Assembly: GCA_033980235.1 (NCBI GenBank) | Contig: CM067079.1 | Location: forward strand, 29,573,647 to 29,637,646 | Source: Diadema setosum | Lineage: Eukaryota > Echinodermata > Echinoidea > Diadematoida > Diadematidae | Direction of reading: 5' to 3' | Length of the DNA stretch: 64,000 nucleotides | In this document: positions 34,144-44,862 of the stretch, one piece after another | Position numbering within the stretch: position 1 is the first letter of the stretch | Layout of the letters: each line of letters starts with the position of its first letter | Notes under the pieces: generated by a model | The model's input: only the letters and a program-made list of their open reading frames with translations | Databases searched by the model: none | Told to the model about the DNA's origin: nothing | Position numbers and translations under genes: made by a program

Positions 34144-34665
34144 TTAAAGGACAAGTCCACCTTCATATACATATTAGGATTGAGAGAATGCAGCAATATT
34201 AGTAGAACGCATCAGTGAAAGTTTGAATTTTCAAAGTATTTGCACAGTCACTGCTGGATGAGAAGACTACTACATTGTATGATGTCATAATTAATGCGTA
34301 TACAACAATATAAGGAAAACATAAAGGGAGAATGTCACAAAACTTTACTTTTTTAATAAAGTGCAGATTTCTTCGACTTGTTACTGACGTATGTTAAGGG
34401 TAATATTATTCCCCCTGCCTTCTGAAAGAGAGAAGTCAAGTGTTCTTTTGCTATGCGAGAAAAATGGAAATATGTTGAATTTTCTTTATTCTTTCTTTAG
34501 AAGCTATAGTAGTCCTCTAGTCCAGCCGTGACTGAGCAGAAACTTCAAAAATTCATAACTTTTGAACGGATTGCCCGATTTTCCTCAAACTCTCACTGAT
34601 GTGTTCTACTAATATTGCTGCATTCACTCAACTCACATGTCTATGAAGGTGAACTTGTCCTTTAA
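34144..34665 (+). mobile_element. MITE family 3, best copy
   Basis: The ends are TTAAAGGACAAGTCCACC and GGTGAACTTGTCCTTTAA. Inner inverted words include GCAGCAATATTAGTAGAAC against TTCTACTAATATTGCTGC. Other copies lie near 5585, 38560, 47680, 51225 and 57285. Confidence 0.9.
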
Positions 34666-34815
34666 CTATTTGGCACTTTTACTCCTTGCGTTTAAGTTCT
34701 CCAAGCGGCGGTACTAATGTGTGCGCGTTCTAACACCTGCGTTTTTACGAATAATATCGAGATTCCATGTCGATCGGTTAAACATCCGTTCAAGACAATT
34801 TATTTGCAATATATG

Positions 34816-34817
<2 letters not shown>

Positions 34818-34853
<36 letters not shown>
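34818..34853. repeat. (TA)n microsatellite
   Basis: About 18 TA units. Confidence 0.95.
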
Positions 34854-34856
<3 letters not shown>

Positions 34857-35117
34857 ACTTGTCTTTTTCAAGTCCTTTAGAAATTGAATTTAAAACCCAA
34901 TAATTTATCTATTTATTTGTTTATTTATTTGAACATATTTTATACAGGATAAAAACAATCAGGTAAAAGCTGTTTTACATCGAAGTCCTGTGTGGACAAT
35001 GCAGTTCCCTGCACGGGGGATTACTGTAAAAAGACACCATCAAAAGACCAAAAATAAAACATTTCCCAACAGATTTAAAACAAAATGACTGCCGGACTGA
35101 GAAACAAATACACACTC

Positions 35118-35365
35118 TAAAAAAAAAAAATCCGGGTCAGAACTGACCCGGAACTGGGTCCGTTGGGGTCACACACCGTTCCGGGTCAAAAATTACTTGG
35201 AATTTGGTCATGAAGACCCGTAATGGGGTCACCCTGACCCAATTCATGACTCTGGATGGGGTCATATTCTGACCCCATTCCTTTTCATTTCTGACCCGGA
35301 ACGGTGTGTGACCCCAACGGACCCAGTTCTGGGTCAGTTCTGACCCGGATTTTTTTTTTTTTTTT
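35118..35365. mobile_element. Near-perfect GGGTCA palindromic element
   Basis: Arms of about 65 bp, beginning A-run then TCCGGGTCAGAACTGACC and ending GGTCAGTTCTGACCCGGA then T-run, are almost exact reverse complements. The middle repeats GGGGTCA/TGACCCC words. No protein is encoded. It can form a very long hairpin. Confidence 0.85.
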
Positions 35366-35514
35366 TTTAAAGAATACATAATTCTAAAGAAATTGCTGAG
35401 TTTTTGAAGTAAATGCTGCCCACTATACACATCAATCAAAATCAAGATTATAAGAAAGGGTGATACAATACACACAAGGCTCAAATACAGTTTTCAGCAA
35501 CCCCATTGATACAG

Positions 35515-35680
35515 CACACTCAGTCAAACACACTCACATTCACACAAACAGCACACACGGTAACACACACAGCATACACAGTAACACACACACACACACA
35601 CATTTACACACATACACACATTTACACACAAACGCACATCCTCACATACACACGCACACATACACAAACAGGCGCTAACA
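35515..35680. repeat. Imperfect (CA)n region
   Basis: About 165 bp of ACAC interrupted by short T-containing words. Open frames rich in Thr/His or Cys/Val are artefacts. Confidence 0.9.
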
Positions 35681-36617
35681 CCCAATACACACGCGAGCAC
35701 ACACTCGTACCACATACAATGATACAGCACAAGATTACACCTCATACAATCACAATACACATAAACAACACAAGCAAAATATTTAGGGGAGTGGCGGCTG
35801 TGCATTATTATTATGTCAAAACATTGAATAACTAAAACCTGCTATGTCACATTGTATGTCTTAAAAAGGGCACGTTTAAACCTTTTAAAAAGCAAAAGAG
35901 TGGGTGCATTTTGCAATTCAGTGCATGGGAAGAGAATTCCAGGCTATGGAGCCCGAGTATCTGAAAGATTGCTTAAACATTTCATTATTTGGCTTCGATA
36001 ATACACTGTAAGTACATTTAACGAATTTGCGTTTCTTATGTGCAGGCCATGCCTATCAAAATACATTTCAACTTCATTGCAAAGCCTGACTGGTGCTGTA
36101 CCGTGAATGCATTGATACATGAGCATACAAAGAAAATAATCCCGACCGGTTTCCAGGCTTTGCCATCTCAATTGCTGAAGCAATTCAGTCATGCTGATAT
36201 TAACATAGCCAAACTGTTTGGAAACTACACGGGTAGCTCTTTTTTGAATGTGGCATAATTATAGTTAATTTTTTTGTTTTGTTTTGTTATGTTTTGTTTT
36301 GTTTTGTTTTTTTTTGTTTTTTTACGGAGCAGTTTCCCAAACAGAACGCGCATACTCAATACACGGTTAAATTGTAGACTTGTATAAAGGATGTTAAGTA
36401 ACCGAGTGTCACGGGTGCTACTAAGTCGTCGTAAAGAAAACACTTTATAAGTTAAACTTTAGACAACTGTTTTACATGATTTATATCCCAGGTCAAATGG
36501 CTGTACATAAGAGACTCCAAAGTATTTTACACAGTCGACTTGTTTAAAGGGATCGTATAGTTTTGGTTGAGACCTAATTTTAGGTTTCTAACTTTTTTTG
36601 GTGAGATAATGAGAAAC

Positions 36618-37026
36618 TTTTGCAACTGATTGACAAATTGCCCTGCATCGACGTAAATAAGCACTGAATTGATCAGTGTTTTAGTAGTAGCCATGATAAA
36701 AAATCATGGCTACTACTTGCAATGAAAGCATCTCGATGGAAGAATTTTATGAATTTGAATAATTACGCAGTACCCGCTGCATGCTATAAGGATTTAGAAC
36801 CAACACTTGCTGTCGGGCGAAAGCTCGGTGGTCTAGTGGAGATGACGCCTGTCCGGTGATCAGGAGGTCGTGGGTTCGAATTCCGTTCGAGTATGTACGC
36901 CCATGATTTTTTAACATGGTTACTACTAAAACACTGATCAATTCAGTTCTTATTTACGTCGATGCAGGGCAATTTGTCAATCAGTTGCAATGAAAGCATC
37001 TCGACGGAAGAATTTCATGAATTTGA
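36618..37026. mobile_element. Foldback element carrying a tRNA-like promoter, 9-10-bp target duplication
   Basis: AATGAGAAAC is present on both sides (36608-36617 and 37026-37035). Inside, an arm of about 78 bp (36619-36696, with GCATCGACGTAAATAAG) recurs inverted at 36915-36990. A 39-bp segment (GCATCTCGATGGAAGAA) is repeated directly at 36721-36759 and 36991-37029. A tRNA-like segment lies between. Neither a plain SINE nor a plain MITE explains the layout. Confidence 0.8.
36820..36903 (+). repeat. tRNA-like segment with A and B boxes
   Basis: TGGTCTAGTGG (36829-36839) fits an RNA polymerase III A box. GGTTCGAATTCC (36873-36884) fits a B box, at near-normal spacing. The flanking acceptor-stem pairing is poor, so it is a tRNA-derived SINE-type promoter and not a working tRNA. 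The opposite strand gives the well-known spurious peptide GIRTHDLLITGQASSPLDH. Confidence 0.7.
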
Positions 37027-37999
37027 ATGAGAAACCTCTTATGAAATTTGAAAGAGCATGTAATTCCATGAGGACTTCAACGTTTATTTGATAAAAATTG
37101 GTTTTGAAATGGCTGAGATATCCAAAACAGAGCGATTCTAATAAAGTGTGGGACCCACCTTTTATTGCGATCGCTTTGTTTTACTTTGCTTTTGGATGTT
37201 TCAGTCATTCCAAACCCAATTTTCATCAAATAACCTTTGAATTCCTCTTAAAATGGTATGCTCTGTACTATTTCATAAGTGTTTTCTTGGTATCTCGCAA
37301 AAAGTTAAAAACCCAATTCTCATCTCCACCAATACTGTACCATTCCTTTAAGTGTGGTTCTATTAACATTTGATTGAGATTCACATCTAAATCTTTCATA
37401 ATAGGTTTCGAACGTGATGATATAACCATTACATTTGTTTTATCAGCATTAATTTTCAATCTATTATTTTTATACAGCTATATATTTCATCGATACAGGC
37501 TTGAAACCTTAATTCAACATCACTCACATTTTCCCCACAAATATACAGTGTAGATTGCAACGCCGTCAGCGTATACATTGCAGATACCTGAATTAACACT
37601 CTGAGTGATATCATTGATAACTTTCCATTTAAACATACTGCTTGTTTTCTTCCTCTAAGATAACTCTCAAACCTACATAATTCAGTGCCATAAACACCAT
37701 GATACTGCCATTTCAAAAGTAATTATTCATGTGATATTGCATCAAAACATTTAGATATATCTATATAGGAAACGTACTACTTTACGAGCAGTTAAAGCTT
37801 CAAGCCAGTCATCAATTACTCTGTGCAAACATGTAATGATTGAATGATATTGTAAAAATGCTGACTGTTCAACAGCAATAAACAACAATAGGGGTGACAA
37901 AAAATAATATAATGCAGAGGGCATGTCTCAAATATATTCTATACAAATATAGCAAACTTAATACTGAGGGTAAATTCGAACTCCCGTTAACCCTGTATG

Positions 38000-38555
38000 C
38001 GCTGTGAGTTTTCTATGGTATACGTCCAAAGTCCATGGCTTTATGCTTTTTAGCACCATCAAACACTCATGGATATAAAGGAGACCTCCTGATGATTTTC
38101 AGACTTTTACATTTGAACAACTAGAAATTAGTTATACTCAGGTAGAGTTTCAGAATTCATATTAATGGGGATAAAGAATAAGAATGTTTTTTTTTTTCAA
38201 AATTCATAACAAATTGCAGCGAACAAGGATGATGACATGGCAGCCTCACCACAAAAATGCATGAGTTGGGGCTCAAGGAAGCAAAACAAATGAAGTAAAG
38301 TAGGCATGCATACAGCGTGAATATTATAATTCCATTACACTGCTGCATTTCCGAAATATATGAGGCTCCTATGTCATCAATACTGTTCAGTGTAATTTGT
38401 TTAATTTTTTTAGAGTATAAGTGTTCTCTTCTCAAGGAACACAATAAATTCCACAAATCTATACATGGAGCTGTTGATTTATGTACTACATGATGTAAAA
38501 TTATGACTATCCTCTGGAATTGGTCCTTTAATGCGCTTTGTACGTGTTACATTCT
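38000..38555. other. Intergenic, nothing recognised
   Basis: AT-rich; the 99-codon minus-strand frame has no motif. Confidence 0.3.
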
Positions 38556-38559
38556 GTTT

Positions 38560-38979
38560 TAGTGTGAGTGAGGACTACTACACAGCTTGTGATGTTATAT
38601 GTGTAGAACTATATGAAGAACATATTAAGGACATTCAACATATTTTCACTTTTCTTGCATAATGAAAGAACACTGACTTGCCTCTTTCAGAAGGCAGGGG
38701 AGTAATATTACCCTTAACATGTATCAGTTGCAAGTTGAAGGAATGTGCAATTAAAAAAAAAAGAAGAAATTTTGTGGAATTCTCTTTATAGTTTCCTTAT
38801 ATCGTTCTACGCATGTAACATCACACGCTGCAGAAGTCAAGCAGTGACTGCACAGAAACTTTAAAAATTCATAACTTTTGAACGGATTGTCCAATTATTT
38901 TCCTCAAACATTTACAGATGTGTTCCACTTATACTGCTGAATTATCTCAATCCTCATGAAGGTGAACTTGTCATCTAAC
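38560..38979 (-). mobile_element. MITE family 3, diverged copy
   Basis: It contains CTTGCCTCTTTCAGAAGGCA, the CTTAACATGTATCAGTTGCA segment, AATTCATAACTTTTGAACGG and a right end GGTGAACTTGTCATCTAAC, in family 3 order. Confidence 0.75.
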
Positions 38980-40357
38980 GTTTCCATGCAGCGATCGCTG
39001 GCTGAGAAAGAATACTACAGTTTTGACATGACGGCATACAAGTGTTGTATATTCTTCCTATCCATTATTGTATGTACAATTAGGTGAAGGCTCAATAAGG
39101 TATATGATGATGAATATAATGACAGAGTAACAATGAAACAAAAATTATAGTTGCAATTTAGTAATTATTTCTAATCATAGGGGATAAACCTGCTGAAAAT
39201 CTGAGCTTTTATGGAAGAGGTCTGTAGGGAGAGAGAGTTTGAAATTGATATGAAAAACCCTTGAAATCATTTTAGACTAGGGTTCGCATAATGTCCCCAA
39301 CAAATAAACCTCTATTTATGTTTAAAATCAATGTGTAGAACCCTTGAAATAAGTTGTTTCAGACTAGGGCTCAGAGAATTCCAAAATTTTGAGCCATTAT
39401 AAATAGGAGTATTTTGGAGAATTCAAAATCTCATTTGGCGAAACGGTACAGATTCGTTTTGTCTATAGGGGAATATGCATGTATTTTTGATTAATTCTTT
39501 TTTTCTGGAATGAGTTTTCTATCACTGATGGAAAATGATTTCCATTTAATTTATATATTAACGGGCGAAAATATAAGGAATAAAGATCTTCAATGTTAAG
39601 CATTATGCTATCAGAAAAGAGGGGATCAAACTTCGTGATCTCCGAATTAGCGGTCATGAATACTTTCTCCACATTCTGTTCTGAATTACCTGGACTTGTC
39701 GTTAGCATTCCATAATTTAAATTGGGTAATAGTCGAATACAGCATAATGAACACATTTTGGGAAGAAAATAATGATTCAATTTTGTAAATAACTCCGGTA
39801 TTCCTTGATACAAGTCTATATAGGGCCTACGTAGTTAAGATGACTTCTCCGATTTTAATGGACGTTCATCTTTAAAAGCCTAAAAATATGAGAATCTCGT
39901 ACGTTGTAAATGCGATTTGCAATTAAATGGCTTAGTGTTATTTCACCGAGAAGATTTTCGATCTACCTACTAACGAGTGTGTAATTTGGGTTTTAAGTTT
40001 ATAAAGTCTGCGAGACCGGATTCATTCATTTAAGATGATGAGTTCACTATTGATGGTATTGTTGAGGACATACTGGTCTAGATCAGATTCATTCATTTAA
40101 GAGGATGAGTTCACTATTGAAGGCATGATGGTGAACATACTGGTATTTGGTAAAAGAAAAGATGCTTTAATTATCAGCATATTTATGGTAAAGCCTACTT
40201 TGTGCATGTAACGCCATTGAAAGAACAAAGAATAAGAAGGATGAGTTCCAATACAGAACCCTGTGGAACTGCACATTGATAGGATCCCGAAGCAATCACA
40301 GACATTTAGATTAACATCCTGGAGTCTATCTTTCAGCTAATCCTTAATACCACTCTA

Positions 40358-43300
40358 AGGCCTTCGCCCGCAACTAATAGTTAGTGATTATAAAGTATAT
40401 AGTTTATCTATATACTGGTGGGCTGGTTCTTTACCAGAGTGGGGCCTGAGTGGGGCCTGAGCAACCTCTACCTCCCATATGCTCATTTTCTCTTTCCCTT
40501 CTTTTTCCACTCAACATCCAGTTGCCTAGGGCTTAAGTACATTATGGCTAGGTAGGAATAGAGGCGCCTGAGCCTAGGAAAAGTCGAGACATCACCGACA
40601 CCACGGTGGGGTACATATACACAGATCCCTGCAGTGGTGGCAAAGGCGTAACCCCATATGTCTTATGCTTAGTATGGGAGGTAACTGGAATCAATGCTGA
40701 GCCTTACCTTTTTCTTTCTCTTTCCAAACACTTTCCCTTATTCACATGCATGTGTAATATCAACTTCATTCTTGGGCGGATGAGCTGCTAAGCCAGTCAA
40801 CGGCCAGTTTGGAGGTGGCACACCCCTACATGTAATGTATAAGGAGTAAACCTTTGAAATCCGGAGTGGAGCCCCGTAGGCGGATCAGTGTTATGGACAT
40901 TGCTTCGACAACTCCTGCAGCCAAGCTGATGCCAAACGTAGCACTCGTCGCTCCTTTGGATCACATCAGTGAGGCAGAGAGGGGGATTCTGACGACTGGG
41001 CATCCCAGTATCTCCATATATCACGCCCAGGCTTGCGCTCTGGAGAGGTCACTCCAGCACTGTCTTCATTGACGGTAATATCAACACGGGAGGCAGCAGT
41101 TACGAGTTATAAGTCTTGAGTAAATTGGCGTATACTCGGACGCTACGGGTTGCCTCTGACGGTGGGAGGGATCATCGCAGTCCCATTGGACAGCTACCGC
41201 CCGCCTCAAGCTGGGCAGCCCCCAGCCAGTTAGGTGCTGTCCCGCCACAGCCTGCCTTCCTCACTGGGTGCATGGGGATTAGGATAACTCCGACAAGCAA
41301 GCTGTAACTACTGCACCAAGCAAAAACAAAAACAGAAAGAAAGTAATGAAAACCAAGAGACTAGCTCTCAAACTTGGATCATGGAACGTTCGAACAATGA
41401 CCCCTGGACACGGATATGATTCTGACCTTCAAGGCATCAACGATGCAAGAAAGACTGCCATCATTAATGATGAACTACTGAGACTACAGGTTGATATTGC
41501 TGCTCTACAAGAAACACGTCTACTTGAATCAGGCATCCTGAAAGAGAGAGACTACACCTTCTCCTGGAAAGGAAAGAGCACAGAGGAGCGCAGAGAACAC
41601 GGAGTGGGATTTGCAGTGAGGAATTCCTTGCTGAGTATGGTTGAGCCAGGTGACAAGGGTAGTGATCGACTTCTGACTCTGCGACTCCAAACCTCTGATG
41701 GCCCAGTCACCCTTGTCAGTGCCTATGCACCAACTCTGACCTCCACGCCAGAGGCCAAGGACGAGTTCTATAGTAACCTCAGCGATGTCATCAGGAACAT
41801 TCCAGACAATGAACACCTCGTCCTTCTTGATGACTTTAATGCCAGAGTGGGTGCTGACCACGACTCTTGGCCATCCTGCCTGGGGCACTTTGGTGTGGGC
41901 AAGATTAATGAGAATGGACAGCGCCTGCTAGAACTCTGCTCCTTCCATGGCCTCTGCGTAACCAACTCCTACTTTCAGACTAAGCCACAGCACAGAGTGT
42001 CATGGAGACACCCACGCTCCAAGCACTGGCACCAGCTGGATCTAGTCATTGTCAGACGAACAAGCCTCAAGACTGTGCTTCTCACTCGCTCATACCACAG
42101 TGCAGACTGTGACACTGACCACTCACTGGTGTGCAGCAAGCTCAGACTTCACCCGAAGAAGTTCCACAGAACAAAGACATCGGGGAAGCCGTGCATCGAC
42201 ACCACAAAGATGCAGTGTCCGGATAAAGTTGAGGAGTTTGCCAAGTCACTTGTGGATGCTTTGTCTGCAGGCAAACAGCAAAACTCGGCTTCTGAGAAAT
42301 GGGACCACCTTCGGGAGACCATTCAGAAAACAGCTCTTCATACATTCGGAAAGAAGACCTCCAAGAACTGTGACTGGTTTGAAGCCAAGTCAAATGTGAT
42401 GATGCCCGTCATCAATGCAAAGCGTGCTGCCCTTATTGAATACAAGCGCTCACCAAACGAGAAATCTCTTCAAGCACTCAGAGCTGCTAGGGGCAAAGTG
42501 CAGCAAACAGCAAGAAGATGTGCTAACGAATATTGGCAGCAGCTCAGTAACGACATCCAGACTGCAGCTGCCACAGGCAACATCAAAAGGATGTATGAGG
42601 GAATCAAGTGTGCACTAGGCCCAACACAGACCAAGACGGCCCCCCTCAAATCTGCTAGTGGGGAAGTAATTACTGACAAAGGAAAACAGATGGAGAGATG
42701 GGTTGAGCACTACTCAGAGCTGTACTCCAAAGAAAACGTTGTTGTCTCTGCCGTCCTTGACACTTTTGTACCTCTGCCTGTAATGGAGGAGCTCGATGTA
42801 GATCCAACACAGGAGGAGCTCTGCAAGGCTATCGACAGCTTAACTTGTGGCAAGGCACCTGGCAACGATGGCATCCCGCCAGAGCTGATCAAACGTTGCA
42901 AAAATACCCTTCTTCTGCCCCTTCTTGACATCCTCTGCCAATGTTGGAGAGAGGGAACCCTACCACAAGACATGAGGGATGCCAAGATTGTCACCCTGTA
43001 CAAAAACAAGGGTGACAAAAGTGACTGCAACAACTACAGAGGCATCTCCCTCCTGAGTGTCGTCGGCAAACTCTTTGCCCGTGTCATGCTCATACGCCTG
43101 CAGAAGCTAGCAGAACGCGTCTACCCTGAGTCCCAATGTGGCTTCCGTGCAGAACGCTCAACAGTGGACATGATATTCTCCCTCCGTCAACTGCAGGAGA
43201 AATGCAGAGAACAGCAAAAGTCCTTGTATGTCGCCTTCGTCGACCTGACTAAAGCATTTGACCAGGTGAGCAGGGAAGGGCTCTTCAACATTCTGCTGAT

Positions 43301-44604
43301 AATTGGATGTCCTCCAAAACTACACAGAATGATTAGATCTTTTCATGACGACATGAGCGCAACTGTACAGTATGAGGGCAACATTTCCGAGCCCTTTGAT
43401 GTCAAGAGTGGTGTGAAACAAGGCTGTGTCCTTGCGCCCACCCTCTTCAGTATCTTCTTCTCCATAGTACTAAAGAATGCCTTTGGGACCTCAGCTGAAG
43501 GGGTATACCTACATACCAGATCAGACGGTAGACTGTTCAACCTTGCAAGACTGCGAGCGAAGACTAAGATACGTGAAGTCCTTATCAGAGACCTACTATT
43601 TGCTGACGACGCAGCAGTTACATCACACACTGAGCGGGGTCTCCAGTGTCTCATGGACAGACTCTCTCAAGCTTGCAAGGACTTCGGTCTAACCATCAGC
43701 TTGAAAAAGACCAATGTTTTGGGCCAAGATGTTGACACTCCACCTGTCATCACTATTGACAACTATAAGCTTGATGTTGTCCCCAAGTTCACCTACCTTG
43801 GTTCCACAATCAGCGAAAATCTATCCCTCGATGCTGAAATCAACTGTCGCATTGGGAAGGCAGCAACTACACTTGGCCGACTGACGACACGAGTCTGGAA
43901 GAATCCCAAGCTAATGATTACAACAAAGATGGCAGTGTACAATGCATGTATTATCAGTACACTCCTCTACGGAAGTGAAGCATGGACCACATATGCCAAA
44001 CATGAGCGGAAGCTGAATAGCTTCCATCTCCGCAGCCTGCGGCGCATCCTTGGCATAAACTGGACCGACAAAGTGCCATATGCCAAGGTCCTTGAGCGTG
44101 CTGGCCTCCCCTCCATGTACACGCTGCTAAGAAAACGCAGATTGCGTTGGCTCGGGCATGTGCGCCGAATGGGCGATGGCCGCATACCAAAAGACATCCT
44201 CTATGGTGAGCTCGCCTCTGGCAAAAGATCTATTGGCCGCCCCCAGCTGAGGTATAAGGATGTCTGCAAGCGTGACCTGAAGGCCCTGGACATTGATACC
44301 AACAGTTGGGAGGACATATCAGCAGACCGCAACAGATGGCGCAGTACGCTTCAGAGGCAACTCAAAGCAGGAGAAGCGAGGATCCTGAGCCTTGCAGATG
44401 AAAAGAGAGCCAGACGGAAAACACAAGCACACGGAGAAAACCCTGCGACTACCCACACTTGTCACAGGTGTGGTAGAGACTGCCATTCGCGAATTGGACT
44501 TGTGAGCCACAGCCGATGCTGTGGCACCAGTGGAAGGATTATCACCACAACTTGACAACTCCTAGAGCGCATTACCCATGGTCAACACTGACCGACGGAG
44601 GCCT
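40358..44604 (+). mobile_element. Non-LTR retrotransposon B, apparently full length, 6-bp target duplication
   Basis: The body 40364-44598 (about 4.2 kb) lies between two AGGCCT hexamers (40358-40363 and 44599-44604). Removing the body plus one hexamer rejoins the interrupted LINE codon for codon, which fixes both ends. There is a leader of about 980 bp with no long frame, one ORF of 1069 codons, and a 3' tail of only about 43 bp without poly-A. The intact ORF and exact duplication indicate a young copy. Confidence 0.9.
41346..44555 (+). CDS. Endonuclease-reverse transcriptase of non-LTR retrotransposon B
   Basis: The complete 1069-residue protein starts at the first in-frame ATG after the leader. 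The N-terminus is an apurinic-type endonuclease: GSWNVRTM (W13), ALQETR (55-58), SAYAPT, LLDDFNARVGAD, KHWHQLDLVIVRR and DCDTDHSLV. The RT follows with GKAPGNDGIPPELI, YRGISLLSVVGKLFARVM, SQCGFRAERSTVDM, FVDLTKAFDQVSR (AFD at 637-639), GVKQGCVLAPTLFSIFF and catalytic FADD at 752-755. A zinc-binding C-terminus (C1039-x2-C1042-x12-H1055-x3-C1059) ends the chain. Known proteins of this kind nick chromosomal DNA and copy their own RNA there. All expected catalytic segments are present, but LLDDFN has Asp where the family usually has Gly (GDFN). The clade is RTE-like by architecture; this is not tested. Confidence 0.95.
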   Translation: MKTKRLALKLGSWNVRTMTPGHGYDSDLQGINDARKTAIINDELLRLQVDIAALQETRLLESGILKERDYTFSWKGKSTEERREHGVGFAVRNSLLSMVEPGDKGSDRLLTLRLQTSDGPVTLVSAYAPTLTSTPEAKDEFYSNLSDVIRNIPDNEHLVLLDDFNARVGADHDSWPSCLGHFGVGKINENGQRLLELCSFHGLCVTNSYFQTKPQHRVSWRHPRSKHWHQLDLVIVRRTSLKTVLLTRSYHSADCDTDHSLVCSKLRLHPKKFHRTKTSGKPCIDTTKMQCPDKVEEFAKSLVDALSAGKQQNSASEKWDHLRETIQKTALHTFGKKTSKNCDWFEAKSNVMMPVINAKRAALIEYKRSPNEKSLQALRAARGKVQQTARRCANEYWQQLSNDIQTAAATGNIKRMYEGIKCALGPTQTKTAPLKSASGEVITDKGKQMERWVEHYSELYSKENVVVSAVLDTFVPLPVMEELDVDPTQEELCKAIDSLTCGKAPGNDGIPPELIKRCKNTLLLPLLDILCQCWREGTLPQDMRDAKIVTLYKNKGDKSDCNNYRGISLLSVVGKLFARVMLIRLQKLAERVYPESQCGFRAERSTVDMIFSLRQLQEKCREQQKSLYVAFVDLTKAFDQVSREGLFNILLIIGCPPKLHRMIRSFHDDMSATVQYEGNISEPFDVKSGVKQGCVLAPTLFSIFFSIVLKNAFGTSAEGVYLHTRSDGRLFNLARLRAKTKIREVLIRDLLFADDAAVTSHTERGLQCLMDRLSQACKDFGLTISLKKTNVLGQDVDTPPVITIDNYKLDVVPKFTYLGSTISENLSLDAEINCRIGKAATTLGRLTTRVWKNPKLMITTKMAVYNACIISTLLYGSEAWTTYAKHERKLNSFHLRSLRRILGINWTDKVPYAKVLERAGLPSMYTLLRKRRLRWLGHVRRMGDGRIPKDILYGELASGKRSIGRPQLRYKDVCKRDLKALDIDTNSWEDISADRNRWRSTLQRQLKAGEARILSLADEKRARRKTQAHGENPATTHTCHRCGRDCHSRIGLVSHSRCCGTSGRIITTT

Positions 44605-44862
44605 ATCAGTTTATCTAAAAGTATTTCGTGATTGATTGTATCGAAGGCATCGGAGAAATCCAGAAATAGACCAGCGGTGTGACGGTGGTCTTCAATGGCG
44701 TCACAATGTCTGTCAGCGTCAAAATGTAAGATGATTTGTCCTACTTTGAAATTCATAAATGTCCGAAGCAAGTGGGCTGCATGTGATATTGCGTGCAGTT
44801 ATGAAGAGTGATAACATTTTTACCGACAATAATCATAGGGACTATGTATAATTGTCTCATTG

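Larger units (their letters stand above)
36544..37351 (+). mobile_element. MITE family 1, copy 4, carrying an inserted foldback
   Basis: The left end is TTTAAAGGGATCGTATAG and the right end TGTACCATTCCTTTAA. Removing the insert at 36618-37026 restores the usual family 1 order (GATAATGAGAAAC then CTCTTATGAAATTTG). It interrupts the LINE around it at a TTAA. Confidence 0.85.
35840..37990 (-). pseudogene. CR1-like LINE reverse transcriptase, split by a MITE
   Basis: Read on the minus strand, 37716-37360 gives RFESYLRGRKQAVCLNGKLS, then MKINADKTNVMVISSRSK. After the inserted MITE (36544-37351) the frame resumes with a VDCVKYFGV- and SHLTWDINHVKQLSK-like segment (36540-36470), LRRLSSTRDTRLLNILYTSL (about 36400) and LRWQSLETGRDYFLCMLMYQ (36150), then a NANSLNV phrase. 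This is the usual order of thumb and tail segments in CR1-like LINEs. Frameshifts show it is dead. Both ends are indistinct. Confidence 0.75.
39463..44771 (-). pseudogene. CR1-like LINE interrupted by retrotransposon B
   Basis: The minus-strand order is: 44771-44605 with LFLDFSDAFDTINHEILLDK (RT motif with the first catalytic Asp), then a 4.2-kb insertion. At 40357 the frame continues exactly in the next codons with GLRVVL, followed by a QCAVPQGSVLELILL segment (40280). Then comes a decayed stretch, and at 39813-39463 a tail with ANSEITKFDPLFSDSIMLNI and DLYSLYFRPLIYKLNGNHFP. Stops and frameshifts abound. The element was already present before B arrived. Confidence 0.8.

Noticed and set aside
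36747..36941. Minus-strand frame with GIRTHDLLITGQASSPLDH
   Set aside because: This is the well-known spurious translation of a tRNA-derived SINE promoter, not a protein.
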